Assembly: GCA_949128115.1 (NCBI GenBank)
Contig: OX421966.1
Coordinates: 3,534,001 to 3,598,000, forward strand
DNA: 64,000 bases
Direction: 5' to 3'
Origin: Anaspis maculata
Lineage: Eukaryota > Arthropoda > Insecta > Coleoptera > Scraptiidae
The notes below the pieces were generated by a model. The model made no database searches and was not told the origin of the DNA. It saw only the letters and a list, made by a program, of their open reading frames with translations. Of the stretch, positions 45,301 through 57,195 are shown piece after piece (positions within the stretch are counted from its first letter, which is position 1; the number at the start of each line of letters is the position of its first letter). Made by a program: the position numbers and the translations under genes.

Positions 45301-48300
45301 AATAATAGTCTAGGATCTTTTCGGATAAAAAGCAATGCTAGAGGCAAGTCATGTTAAAGTTTGGCAACATACGTTTTAAGGGTATTTGGACCCCGCTGAA
45401 TACGAAAACCATTGTTGCCAAGCTGAATTTTGCACCGGAAGCCCGCAATAGAGGGGGGGGGGGTAAAGGGGAGGTAAGACCAAAAATCACTACTTTTCAC
45501 CATTTTTGATGTCGGGACTGCGACCTGTCATTAACGTGAAGTGAATTACATCATATTCTGATTCACTGAGATCTTATACTACCATATTGACATAATTACT
45601 GTCAAAATTTCTGGAGGGGGAAGACTGGTGGGGGGAATGTTGACTGTGTAGATGATTCTTCTTTTCTCTCGATTTTGAGTAAATATAAACATGTTTGGTA
45701 TCGTTTCCGACCAAATTCCATATTTCCTATTCAACTATGGTGTTCAAATTGCAATAGAAGCGAGTTTGAACAAGTTTTACATGATAGAACATGTTTTTTG
45801 TCAATATTTTTTTACGTCCTTTAACTGTGTTATTTCACTGCAAATCGAAATTTTTTATCAAAATTCTTGCGTAGTTCGTTAGTCTTATGTATTTAACATA
45901 ATATATGTAGGCATTCAATTGATTTGCCTCTACTTTTTAAAATATGAAAAATTTTTTTTTGTGGAAATTGTTTGGCCCCACTTTTCAACTTTGTTTTTAG
46001 CGCATTTTCCATCTTGATGAAAATCGCTATTGCAACCGCTTTGTCCGTCCGTCCGTCCGTCCGTCCGTTCCTCGAACTCCTCCCAAACTAGACGACCTAG
46101 CTTTCTAATTTTTTCGCTGTTACATAGCTGCCACTCCCAAAGGAGGGCTAGGCTATGTTGGATGTCCATATTGCGCCGCCAAAATAGAGAAAACCGCCCC
46201 CGATAAACTTGAAATAACATAATATTGCACTTTCTACCAGACCTGATGCTCTAGTGTTCTCATTTTTTGAATAATACATAGTTGCCACTTATAAACGTAA
46301 GCCAAGAAACATTCCGTCTTCAATATGCGCCGCCGACATGAAAAAACTGCTAAAAACCGCCCCCAATCACTTCAAAATGAAAAACATAAACCCGAAGACA
46401 TAACGATCTGATTCTTTCGGTATATAAATAGCTGACTAAAAATGAGAAAGGATAGGCTACTTTTGGTTAGTCGCCGCCCCCAGATTCCGCCCCCAAACGA
46501 TAAAAAGTGCAACTTTCACAAATGTTACTGATTGAAATGTTCCCTTCAACATTTAGGAACTGCCAACTCAAATTGTGCAACATTTGCTCAGCCGAACGCT
46601 GCCGCCCCCACACGCCGCCCCCAAAGTAAGAGATAAATGAAAAACATGAACCCGAAGACATAGCGATCTAAGTTTTTCGCTATGTGGATAGCTGACTAAA
46701 AATGGAAAAGGATAGGCTACTTTTGATATAGCGCCGCCTCCAGCTTCCGCCCCCAAAAGAAAAAAGTGCAACTTTCAACAATTTTCACTAATTTAGCTGA
46801 TAATGTTACCTCGAACATTTAGGAACTCGTGACTCAAACTGTGCAAGAATTTCTTTGCCAAACTCTGCCGCTCCCACACGCCGCCCCCAAAGTGAGAGAT
46901 GAATGTAAAACATGAACCTGAAGACATAGCGATCTAATTCTTCCACTATATTGATAGCTGACTGAAATTGGAAAAATATAGGCCACTTTTAATTAGCCGC
47001 CGCCTCCAGCTGCCGCCTCCAAACAAAAAAATGCAACTTTCACAATTTTCACTGATTGTCATATTTCCCTTACATTTAGTAACTTCCAACTCAAACTGTG
47101 CAACAGTTACTTTGCCGAATGCTGCCGCCCCCATACGCTGCCATTAAAGTGAGAGATGAATGAAAAACATAAACCCGAAGACATAACGATCTAATTCTTT
47201 CGCTATATAGATAGCTCACTAAAAATGGAAAAGAATAGGCTACTTTTAATATGACGCCGCCTCCTACTTCCACCCCCAAAAGAAAAAAGTGCAACTTTCA
47301 ATAATTTCCACTGATTTACATTTTAATGTTACCTCAAACATTCAGAAACTCCCAACTCAAACTGTGGAAGAATTTCTTTGCCAAACCCTGCCGCTCCCAC
47401 ACGCCGCCCCCAAAGTAAGAGATAAATCGAAAACATAAACCCGAAGACATGGCGATCTAATTCTTCTGCTATATGGATAGCCGACTAAAAATGGGAAAGA
47501 ATAGACTACTGTTGATTAGTCGCCGCTCCCAGCTCCCGCTCTCAAACAAAAAAATATTGATGAATGAAAGAATTTTCATTCAAATCTATTTCATTGGCAA
47601 GTACCCCATTCTGATAACAAAATACCACAATGAGTTTCGATTGAAGAAAGTGGGCAAGGAATGGTGTTTCTTCTTCAACCATATTTCTTCACGTTCACAA
47701 TATGCCTCTTTGAGAAAATGCGCTACTGAGACTCACGCACGTGAAGGCATACTCACTTGTTTACTGTATTATGTATGTATTATGTATGATCAAAACTCAA
47801 GTTTTTCATATTTTAAAAAGTAAAGAGACACTTAGTACGTGAATGTATTGTGTAAAATACACCAGACTAACGAATTACGCAAGAATTGTTGAAAAAAAAC
47901 TCCGATTTGCATTGAGATATCATAATTCATAGAATTAAAAAAAAAAACGCTAATGAAACCGAAGAGAACTTGGTGCAACCGAAAGCAGATACGTACATTA
48001 CCCTAAACGTTGAGTTGAATAATACAATTATAGGTTTTATCATTCACATTTATTACATTCGATTTCAATATCTTCCCTGGGTATTATTAGAGGAATGCGG
48101 CTTTTTCGAATATAGCTACATCTCATGAACGTAAATTTTGAGGAGTTGTTCTTTTTTAGAGGTTGATGGTAGAGAACACCTGCCCAAGACGTTCGAAAAA
48201 GGTAACTTTTCTTGGAGGTTTGATAGATCATCTCACTAGTCCAGGAATTATAGAAAAAATAGCGAACAAAAATGAAAACTAGCCGGATTTTTGTATACCG

Positions 48301-51300
48301 TCCGTTTTTTTTTTCTAGGCCCCAGCGCGTAGCGCCTTTATTATGGTTTCCACACCCAACATATTATATATTTTTGAAATCAGAAGAACAAAATCTTTCG
48401 ATTGATGGTATGTCAAATTATTTTTGACGGATGTCATTTTTTGACAATTGACAGAATAGTACTTGTGATACATCATTTTAAAGCCCATTAAATTTTGAGG
48501 AAAACTGTGTCTTCATTTTTGGGCTAGGATGTCTCTCACAGCTTCTAGAGGTCTTCAAATAAGGAAAAGTTGTTGAAATTCAGAAATACTCAATAATTAC
48601 GTAAGTAGGCAAAATAGGTATTTTTAATAATAACTAATGATAATAATCAATAAAAAATCACAATGGAACGAAAAATGTCCTGAAGAAGTTATTCGAAATG
48701 ACCGTCTCCTTGTTCCTTGAACGAGAGATTCAACGACCGGTGAATTGGAACTGCCAGTCCAATGCGATAGTATCCGAGGTGGCCAGGTATGACCCCCTCG
48801 ATTTTTTTTTGAGCCTATCTGAAAGATAAGGTGTTAAAGGAATCTCCCGCTAATTTGGACGATTCAAAATCAGAATATTATCATCAGTTGATACTAAAAA
48901 TACCTATTAATTATTGAGTAGGTATTTCTGAATTTTAACAATTTTTCCTCTTCAAAGACCTCCAGAAGCTGTGAAAGACATCCTATTCTAGAAATGAAAA
49001 CACAGTTCTCCTAAGAATTTTATGGGCTTTAAAATGGTCTCTCACAAGTACTAGTCCGTCAATTGTCAAAAAATGACATCTGTCAAAAATAATTTGACAC
49101 ACCATCAATCGAAAGATTTTGCTCTTCTGATTTCAAAAATATATAATATGTTGGGTGTAAAACCCATAACAAAGGCGCTATAAGCTGGGGCCTAGAAAAA
49201 AAAAACGGACGGTATAAGCTCAGTTAAGCATGTAGTTCAACATAGTTAAAGTCCTCAAGAATCCGGTGTGAGCTTCGGCCGTTGTGGCCTCGAGAAGAAC
49301 TTGAGGATCAGTTTTTTGTGTTTATCTCGTAAACGATGGCTCTTGGAGGAAAAGCACTTGGGGCGAAATTGTTGGAAATTGTGTTGTCTACAAGAAAGGT
49401 CCTTACATATTCCATCATCAGTCCACTCCTTCTTCGTCAAAACACAAGAAAAGCTAAATAGTCCAGATGGCACGGACCTTGAGTTTTATGATGGCAGAGT
49501 GCAACTCGGTAGAGGTGTTGTTCGATCCATTCTCTTTTGATTGAAACTCAATGCCATCAATACCAACTATGCCGGCGGCATATACAGGGTGACATAAAAA
49601 TAAAAAGTTGAACAAATGTACCTCAAAAAAACCAAAATAGGTGAAGACATGTAAATCGCCAAAAATATTCCTAATTTCATGACCATGAAGTCGTTGTAAA
49701 CTTGAATCGAATATGTTGAGCCGTTTCTGAAATGTCTTCAGGAGACTGAAGTCGTTACGAAAAAAAAATAGTTTTCCGTATATCAGTAATTCTTCAGATA
49801 TTGAATCGAAACAATGATAAATTACATCTAAAATGGAATTACAGTGAAAAGCTCTCTCTAGGCCAACTAATTTAAAAAAAAACAGTCAACTTTTTTTCTG
49901 ATAAGTGGACAAAAATAATTTTTTTTGGTAACAACTTCAGTCTTTTGAAGATATTTCAAGAACGGCTCAAGATATTTAATTCAAGTTTACGACGACTTCA
50001 TGACCATGAAATAGAATTACTTATGGCGATTTACATGTCTTCACCTATTTTGGTTCTCGAGGTACAAATGTTTACCTTTTTATTTTTATTTCACCCTGTA
50101 TATGCCGCCGGCATAGTTCGTCTTGATGGCTTCAAGTTTTAACCAAAAGAGAGTGGATCAAACAACACCTCTACAAAGTGGCACCCCGCCATCATAAAAC
50201 TCATACCAATCCCATTGTCCAGGCGGTTGTTTGTACGTAGAAAAGTTCAATGCCATAAAGTAAATCAGTGGATAACGGCGGGGATAAGGATTTCCAGCAA
50301 AAGAAAATCTGAACTCTACTACCAATACTGTCATGGTTTCATTAAGAGAGATTATTACAGGTTATATTGTAAAATACTGAAAAATGTTGTAACGCAGGCA
50401 AAACGTGATCATAATACTTCAATTATTTTAAATGCAAAAAACAAATGTAAACAAATGTGGAACACAGTCAAAACTAGCTCAGGTAAGAAACAGAGAGAGG
50501 AAAGTTCTATTTTGTCAAGTCTAGCATCGAGTGGCGGTGAAACAAAAATTGACACTCTGAATAAAATCAATCGGTTCTTTATAAACCAGTGCTCGTCTGA
50601 TACTGCACATAACCGGCAAAACAACATCAATTGTGGTACAAGCACTTCCACGGAGAATTGCACTGGGACCATCAATCCAAAGTCTTTGTTTTTGTATCCA
50701 GTGGATTGTCTTGAGCTGCAGCAGGTCATTAAAGCCCTGAAAAACACTGCTTCCGTGGGTGAGGATGGGGTTACTGTGCGCTTATTGAAATATTTATCCA
50801 ATGAAATCGCGGGTCCGCTGAGTCACATAATAAATCTCTCTTTCATCACTGGAGTATTCCCGACCAAATTGAAAACAGCTGATATAAAACTTATACACAA
50901 AAAAGGTGATAAAACAGAAATAAACAACTATCGACCGATAGCGCTCTTATCGAACATAAGTAAAATAGTGGAAAGAATTATGTACAACAGGCTGATTGCT
51001 TTTTTGGAAAAATGTGATGTTTTATCAAGTTTCCAGAATGGCTTCAGGAAAGGCAAGTCTACAGTGAGGGCAGTGTATCAGGCAATTGTGGAGATAGTCG
51101 AGTCACAGAATAAAAATCACACCACGCTAATGGCATGCCTAGATCTGTCGAAGGCTTTCGATAGCGTTCGTCACGATTTATTGCTAAAAAAGCTTGAGAG
51201 TGTTGGGGTGAGAGGCATAGCCCTTGAACTGCTCGGATCCTACCTGGAGGGCAGACCGCAATGTGTTTTGGATTTCGATAGGGATAAGGACATAAAATTA

Positions 51301-52492
51301 AGATCAAGAAAATTGTTTATAAAAAGAGGGGTTCCACAGGGGTCCATTCTGGGCCCACTCTTATACATAATCTATACAAATGAAATTTCCAATCTTATAG
51401 AAGAACCAGTGATTCAGTTTGCGGATGACACCTCACTGGTTGTTGGCGGTGTTGACCTTGAGGGCGCGGGTCTGGGAGTTGTCAACGCTCTTGACACGCT
51501 TTCGGGCTGGTTCGGGGCGAGTGGCTTGCAGCTAAATATGTCTAAGACAAATCTCATCAAGTTTAATTATAGTCAGGGCGACTCACTGTATACCCTTAGG
51601 TTTGAGGACACTGATGTAGAGTCGGTACCTAACGCTAAATTTCTAGGTGTCATAGTCGATCACAGATTGGATTGGAGGGCTCATGTGGGGTTTGTTGCTG
51701 GGGGCTTGGCGAAGTGTTGCTATGCATTGAGAACATTAGCTGCACTGGTTAGCACTGAGGCGGCACTAGCAGCTTACCATGCTTATATCCAATCTAGAAT
51801 CAGATACGGAATAATTTTTTGGGGAAATTCGGCTGATGCCATCAGAGTGTTCAGACTGCAAAAAAGAGCGCTAAGAAACGTTTTTCAAATAAAAGGTAGA
51901 GATACATGCAGGCCATATTTTATTGAGCACGGCGTTCTTACTTTGGCGTCTCTCTATATCTATGAGGTCACAATATTTGTCTTGAAGAACCAGGATTTGT
52001 TTGAGGGATGCAGATTGAATCATGCATATGCAACGCGAAACAAAGATCATCTCAAAATGAATAAGTTGCAATATACTTACCTTCAGAAAAATGTTCCATA
52101 TTCAGCACTACAAATTTTCAATCAATTTCCTTCCGACTTCAAAAAGCTGCGCTTACCTCGGGTTCGGCACTTGCTCGGGGGGTTTCTAGCATGTAAAGCT
52201 TATTACTCGGTGCAGGAGTTCATTGATGATACGGACGTCGATCAAGTCATGAATTTTAAAATGTTTTTATGATGATGTTTAATCTATATACCATGTGTGT
52301 TGTTTCCCATAAATTTCTATATTTTTGTATATATTTGTGTTGTTATCTATTTATATATTTATGTGGTTATTTATTTGAGATGTTTATTTATATTTGAATG
52401 CGATTTATATTTATTTATATTACGCATTGCTGTACAATGTACATACTGTGACGGTTCCACACCTGATGGGGTAAACATGGAACGAAATAAAG

Positions 52493-52529
<37 letters not shown>

Positions 52530-54112
52530 ATCTTCAGCATCGAGCATCTGGACAATTTTAATGTTCTCGTGTTTTGACGAAGAAGGAGATGACTGACGAT
52601 GAAATGTGCAAGGACTTTTCTTGTAGACAATAGAATTTCCAACAATTTCTTTCCGGGAACTTTTTTCCCAAGTGCTATTGTCCACGAGATACACGCAAAA
52701 AACTGACCCTCAAGTTCTTCTCGAGGCCGCAACGGCCGAAGCTCACACCGGATTTTTGAGGACTTTCAGTATGTTGAACTACATGCTTAACTGAGCTTAT
52801 ATACAAAAATCCGGTTAGTTATCATTTTTGTTCGCTATTTGCGATTTAAACAGCTAAAATTCCTGGACTACACGAAAATCCAAAAAAAGTAACCTTTTTT
52901 AGAGCTTAAAAGTTGGAAGAAGGTAACCTCTCTGTATCTTAATAGGGCATATCAAAGCCGTTTGGAAGAGGTAACCGTTTCTCGAGCTTAATAGAACATC
53001 TCAGGCCTCTCTGACAGGACTCTTGCCCACTGGGCATCAGGTTCTGACATAAAAAACTCTTATTTGAAAAAAGTACATTCTAGAATATCTCAGCTAAGGT
53101 TTTCTTTATAATTATGAGGTGGAGAACCACAGTTTTTCATCATACAATGAAATAATAGCAAAAAATAAAGTTCAAAAGTAGCGCCAAACAGTTTTCACAC
53201 AAAAAATATTTTTTCATATTTCAAAAGGTAAAGGCACATCAGTTACCTGACTGTATTGTGTGAAATGCACCAGACAAACGAACTACGCAGGAATTCCGAG
53301 AAAAATGCCGATTTGCAATAAATAATACAGTTCAAAGTGGTAAAAAAATATTGACAAAAAACATGTTTTATCATCTAAAACTTGTTCAAACTTGCTCCTA
53401 TTGCAATTTTGACACCATAATTGAACTGAGAATATGAAACTTGATAGGAAAAGATACCAAACATGTAGATATTCACTCAAAATCAAAAGAAAAGAAGAAT
53501 CATCTTTACAGTCAACATTCCTCGCCCCCCTTTGGAAGTTTTGACAGTAATCATGACAAGATGATAGTATAAGACCTCAGTTTATCAAGATACGATGTAA
53601 TTTACTCCACATTGATGACAGGTCTCAGTCGCGGTATCAAAAATGGTGATTTTTTGTCTCCCCCCCCCCCCTTTACCCCCCTATTGCGGTCTTCCGGTGC
53701 AAAATTCGGCTTGGCAACAATGGTTTTCGTATTTAGCGAGGTCCAAATACCCTTAAAACATATGTTGCCAAACTTCAACATGACTTGCCTCTGGAACCAC
53801 TTTCCAGGCCAATTTTTCAAAAATGATCCTAGTCTATAATGTTGGCTGTGGATAAATTTAGTATGTAATTGATGAAAATTTTCAGTTCACGGGGTGTGGA
53901 AATACATCCGGAGCTGCGCCTTCCTCGGCGAACCGGGCATCGAGGGCGACGAGCGCTTCTGCCTGCTGCGGACCGGAACGTACAACATTTTCATGGAATA
54001 CTGCACCTGCAACACCAAGGACGGCTGCAATTCCGGCCCGAAATCCAAAGTTTCGCCGCTGCTGATGGCCCTGAGCGTGGCGGCAGGTGTTTTGATCAAA
54101 ATCATGCGATAA
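42274..54112 (+). CDS. Ly6/uPAR-domain GPI-anchored protein, three exons
   Basis: Exons 42274-42346, 42557-42715 and 53886-54112 join in frame (459 nt, 152 aa) with GT-AG introns of 210 bp and 11.17 kb. The order is a signal peptide of about 24 residues (ISCLSLPVALFLFLQIQ), then a Ly6 domain with ten cysteines starting IKCWDCRSDADPKC and ending YCTCNTKDGCN. A C-terminal hydrophobic tail (SPLLMALSVAAGVLIKIM) typical of GPI-anchor signals follows. The spacing fits the insect family that includes quiver/sleepless and the crok/bou septate-junction proteins; the exact ortholog is not assigned. It should act at the outer cell surface. Intron 2 holds at least five nested repeats and a LINE. No lesion is seen. 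Confidence 0.9.
42557..42715 (+). CDS. Ly6 gene exon 2 (first half of Ly6 domain)
   Basis: Acceptor TTTTTCAG, donor GTAAAT. Encodes cysteines 1-5 (KCWDC, PKCAD, ITDCK, TMCRK) and ends with IRQK plus one base. Confidence 0.88.
43092..45290. mobile_element. Palindromic foldback element, ~0.92-kb arms
   Basis: Inverted pairs run from GAGTCGGCACG (43102) against ACCGACCCCTC (45276), through TATACAGGGTGAAGAAAAAC, ATGCGCAATTTGATGG, CTGATAGTCATTAGGCTAG and TTATTAGAAAAAAGTGCATT. A loop of about 350 bp lies near 44.0-44.36 kb. No transposase. Lies in Ly6 intron 2. Confidence 0.92.
46042..46070. repeat. (TCCG)n microsatellite
   Basis: Six tandem GTCC/TCCG tetranucleotides within the left part of the composite element. 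Confidence 0.85.
46371..47545. repeat. Tandem array, ~264-bp unit, five copies, GC boxes
   Basis: The phrase AAACATAAACCCGAAGACAT restarts near 46381, 46641, 46905, 47166 and 47430. Each unit carries clusters of CCGCCCCC (GC-box-like) flanked by AGTGCAACTTTCA and AACTCAAACTGTGCAA. ORFs such as 46568-46771 are repeat translations. Confidence 0.88.
47805..47935. repeat. Extra partial right-arm copy of the 45.3-53.8 kb inverted repeat
   Basis: Same orientation as 53205-53330: ATTGTGTAAAATACACCAGA, CAACGAATTACGCA-like and CCGATTTGCA are shared in order. It suggests that the tandem-array block 45306-47935 was once a complete foldback by itself. Confidence 0.75.
48298..49212. mobile_element. Palindromic MITE with TA target-site duplication
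   Basis: Ends CCGTCCGTTTTTTTTTTC and its complement; arms of about 455 bp pair through CTAGGCCCCAGC, ATCGAAAGATTTTG and TTTTTTGACAATTGAC. Filled site: TTTTTGTATA-element-TATAAGCTCAG. The opposite arm of the host foldback (near 52795) gives the empty site, complement of CTGAGCTTATATACAAAAAT, so the duplication is TA. Confidence 0.93.
49215..50210. repeat. Inner palindrome (TACAGGGTG arms), turn near 49.85 kb
   Basis: TGCCGGCGGCATATACAGGGTG near 49572 is inverted near 50094. GGTGAAGACATGTAAATCGCC and TTCATGACCATGAAGTCGT are likewise paired. The outer stretch 49230-49480 is paired with 52540-52800 on the far side of the LINE. Confidence 0.88.
50215..52530 (+). mobile_element. 5'-truncated LINE with intact reverse transcriptase
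   Basis: A 685-codon open frame (50215-52272) starts just after the expected endonuclease domain. Visible blocks are NYRPIALLS, LDLSKAFDSV (about residue 307), VPQGSILGPLLY (about 372) and the catalytic FADD at 402-405. A C-terminal region follows with YGIIFWGNSADAIRVFRLQK. This is a non-LTR enzyme of the broad Jockey/I/CR1 type. The 3' tail is AATAAAGATC followed by (TATC)n to about 52528. It interrupts an inverted arm: the flanks are TCCCATTGTCC at the left and CATCTGGACAATTTT at the right. The N-terminal endonuclease is missing, so it cannot be autonomous, yet the frame has no stop, so the insertion is young. Confidence 0.9.
52491..52528. repeat. (TATC)n LINE tail microsatellite
   Basis: Nine or so CTAT repeats directly after AATAAAGAT. 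The second LINE fragment ends the same way at 61712-61738, so the tetranucleotide is the natural 3' end of the family. Confidence 0.9.
53886..54112 (+). CDS. Ly6 gene exon 3 (second half of domain, GPI signal)
   Basis: Acceptor ATTTTCAG; stop TAA at 54110-54112. Encodes YIRSCAFLGEPGIEGDERFC, then the EYCTCNTKDGCN signature and the hydrophobic tail. Higher GC and codon bias than the surrounding intron repeats. Confidence 0.92.
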
Positions 54113-55070
54113 AATCGAACCGGAAGCCTTTTTTTCCGGAAGCAAACTGGGAGACTGCGTGGAGCTGACGTTTTCGCGATTTCGCAATTCAAATTTTCCC
54201 GCCACGACATGACGGATCGATTGTGATGACAACTAACTGACAGTTGTATTTTTAATAATATACTTGTAAGCCTTCCTAATAATGTAACTTGCCTTCAGCT
54301 GCGGCGCCTATTCAGGTTATTCTTCAAAAAAAGCTTGAAATGTTTCAGAAAATTGAACTAGTTCACTTCAAAAACGCTTCAGTGTAATTGTCAGCTGTCA
54401 GTACCATCCCTCTTTGGCAGCCATCTTGTGGCGGGAAAATTAATTTGAATCGCAAATAGCTTTTTTTTGACAAAAATATATATACATTAGGAAAAGAGCA
54501 ACGCCATTTGTACATATCACACACAAGTATAAGTATTCTTAGGGTTTTTTATTACTTTTTTTTTGTAAAAAAGAAAACTTTTTACTCGGAGAGATCTGAT
54601 GATACTACTTAAGTATATTATGGTGCTCTCTGCACTTGTAGGTATTATTACAAGCAATCCGTCCTTGTTCATGACTTATTTTATACTGTTTTTTATTACT
54701 TCTTATTTTATTAAATTTTGATTTTAATCTACGGAGATTTGAAAAAATTGGCTGCTGTTGAATGCTCAGAGGAATTTGTCAATAAAATCACCAGTGATGC
54801 CAACTTCTTTGCTGCTAGCTCTAAGCTATCCCCTACTTTGAACGCTTTTTTCTCGAATTGGGCGAAGACTAGGCGTATAGTCAATCAGACCTTTTCGATG
54901 CATAATTTGCTGATCGCTGATGCTGCATCGTTGGGACATCGAATGGCGTTCAATGGAAACAAAATTAGGTGCGATTAAGAAAAATGCTGGCCCATGGATA
55001 TCAACAGCCTCCTCCAGAAGAACCCAATGTACACAACAAGCGTAAAAATAGTTACACGACTAACACATTA
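54113..55070. other. 3' UTR of the Ly6 gene and spacer
   Basis: Follows the stop codon. No strong AATAAA is seen close by (AATAATATAC at 54256; ATTAAA near 54712). An 86-codon ORF at 54718-54978 has no recognisable domain and is not called. Confidence 0.45.
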
Positions 55071-55079
55071 GTACTTGCT

Positions 55080-55580
55080 CAGTGGCAAGTACCGTAAGTG
55101 GAAATAGTGCTAAACGAAAGATGAAACACAACGGAACCGGGGAGCAAAATAAGGGTGTTGGGAGGGGAGAAGCTAAAAATAACGCGTCATAAAACAAAAA
55201 AACAGGGGAAATATTGCAAGAAATCGTAAGAAAACCACTGGAAGACATTGTTTTTGTGGCAATACGCTGCCAAAAGACATCAACGAGACCAGGGAGCAAA
55301 ATAGGGGTGTTGGGCGGGAAGAAGCTGAAAACAACGCGACGTAACACAAGAAACAGGGCTAAAAATCGCAGCAATCGTAGAAAAACCGTTGAAAATGAGG
55401 AATAAATCAAATATAATGGAAAAAAAGTCGCAAAAGAGCCAGTCGACGCGTTTAAAGAAGGAATGAAATGCAAGAATAAAAAATCGTTTGTGTCACCCCA
55501 AAACTTCCCCGACGAGTAGCAAGGAACGGATGGAAATTTTATTATGGAATTGAAGAATTTAGATATTTTCTCTGAAATGG
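55080..55580 (-). repeat. Minus-strand copy of the 37.5-kb dispersed repeat
   Basis: The reverse complement matches 37541-37980 with the hAT MITE absent (TTTTATGACGCGTTATTTTT). Two internal copies of the GGAGCAAAATA(A)GGGTGTTGG block lie about 150 bp apart. Confidence 0.8.
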
Positions 55581-55599
55581 GACTCATTTAGAGCTCCAT

Positions 55600-56313
55600 C
55601 ATTTGTGTCTGGTCTCGATAAACTAGGCCGGTGGATTTAAAAGCGGAAAACTTTCGGAAAACTTGAAGAATTTCAAGAGAAATTGCCTGGAAATGTTCAA
55701 GAATCAATTACCCTTTGTTTGAAGAACATTAGTATTAATCTGTTCACATGCTAACAAGTTAAGATGCGTTCAGTCGGCTTATTTAGCCGCAAGTTTTAAT
55801 TCGCAGGTTCAAGAGACAACCACTCTAGGAGATCACCGTTTTTTCAATATTTCAGTACCCCCCCTAACTTCTTTAGAATTAAATTATTGAAAAATACGAA
55901 CGTGATTGTGACAGAAAAGGAATGGGAAGAGAATGTTAAAGGGGATTTTTTTCTTCTAAGAAAGTACAAGGGGATTCAGAGAAATCGAGAATATCGGGCA
56001 TTCTCATCTAAATTGGGAAGAGACATTCTCACAAAAAAATATTATAAGGCAGAGGGGGAATAAAAATGACATGAGATAACTCTTAGCAATCTTCTCCATA
56101 AAATTCGCAAGTTGAAACAACAAATCCAATGCAGTTTTCAAACAGATGGATATTTGGAGATCGTCCTGTAATTGCGGAGTTACAACCAACAAGACTCAAA
56201 AAACATCGGGAATATGAGGTCTGCCTTTATGCCACTGACGTCGAACGAGAGCATCTGTGATATTTTTAGACATTTTGCACTATATTACTCAACACGCTGT
56301 AGTGATATGATAT
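55600..56313. other. No supported gene
   Basis: Spacer without recognised repeats or coherent exons. Confidence 0.4.
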
Positions 56314-56629
56314 TGTTACGTATTTCGCGTACGGGTTCGATTATAATTGAGACAGTCATTTTAAAACACACTGTTAATCACTGCGTACTACAATAAATAC
56401 ACACTAACAATTATTTACTTAGGAATATCGCTGTGATTACTACTCGCTTCTTATCCGCTCGCTATACCACTTCGCATTCCAATTCATAACTGACTGTCGC
56501 GCTGAGGACGGTGCTTATAGATGCCTCCGATTAGTGTTCCCGAACTTTCCATCATCCTCCAGCGATTTCCATAGTGACCCGGCATATATGGTTTCTAGAC
56601 GACTCCCGAATAATCACTAGGGATGGGCG

Positions 56630-57185
56630 ATATCGTGATCAGGGTATCAAAGTTTGATAAGAAAAATATCGATAATTATTGATATATCAAATATCGATAA
56701 ATATCAAACTATCAAAAATTGATAATTATCAAAATATTAAAGATCAATAATTCTCAAAGTATCAAAAACTGATAATTGTCAAAATATCAGATATCAGTAA
56801 TTATCAAAGTATTAAAAATTGATAATTATGAAAATATCAATATGAAACAGAAGATATCAAGTAATTATATGGAAAAATAAATCATTGATGGTTAATTTAG
56901 ACTTGCATGATGAATGAAACTCCCTTCTTTGGAAGCCTTTGGTCTTCTATCTTGTTATTTATTAATATTATAATATGATAACCATTGTCTATATTTCGAT
57001 AATATTTATATTGACATTTATCGATATTTTATATTCTGATAATTATCGACATTTGATATTTTGATGATTATCGATATTTGATATTTTGATAATTATCGAT
57101 ATTTGATATATCGATATGTTTTAAAACTGATATCATTAGTTGATATATCGATATATTGATAAATTTACTGATATATCAATAGTTT
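56630..57185. repeat. ATATCGATAATTATC simple-sequence inverted repeat
   Basis: The left half uses GATAATTATCAAAATATC words and the right half the complementary GATATTTTGATAATTATCG words, giving a foldback made of simple sequence. Confidence 0.8.
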
Positions 57186-57195
57186 TCCTCATTAG

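Larger units (their letters stand above)
45306..53836. mobile_element. Composite element bounded by ~0.65-kb inverted arms
   Basis: The left arm 45306-45985 and right arm 53836-53200 are inverted copies: TAGTCTAGGATC against its complement, AAGTTTGGCAACATA, TACCAAACATGT, GTTCGTTAGTCTTATG-type, then CATATTTTAAAAAGTA. Between them lie a GC-box-rich tandem array, an extra partial right-arm copy (47805-47935), a palindrome with TA duplication, and a further inverted pair (about 48235-49575 against 52530-52870) that has been split by a LINE. It reads as repeated insertion into one foldback. Confidence 0.8.

Noticed and set aside
50409..50801. 130-aa minus-strand ORF
   Set aside because: Antisense shadow of the LINE reverse transcriptase frame.
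54718..54978. 86-codon ORF downstream of the Ly6 gene
   Set aside because: No domain, no splice context, not matched by any other part of the window.
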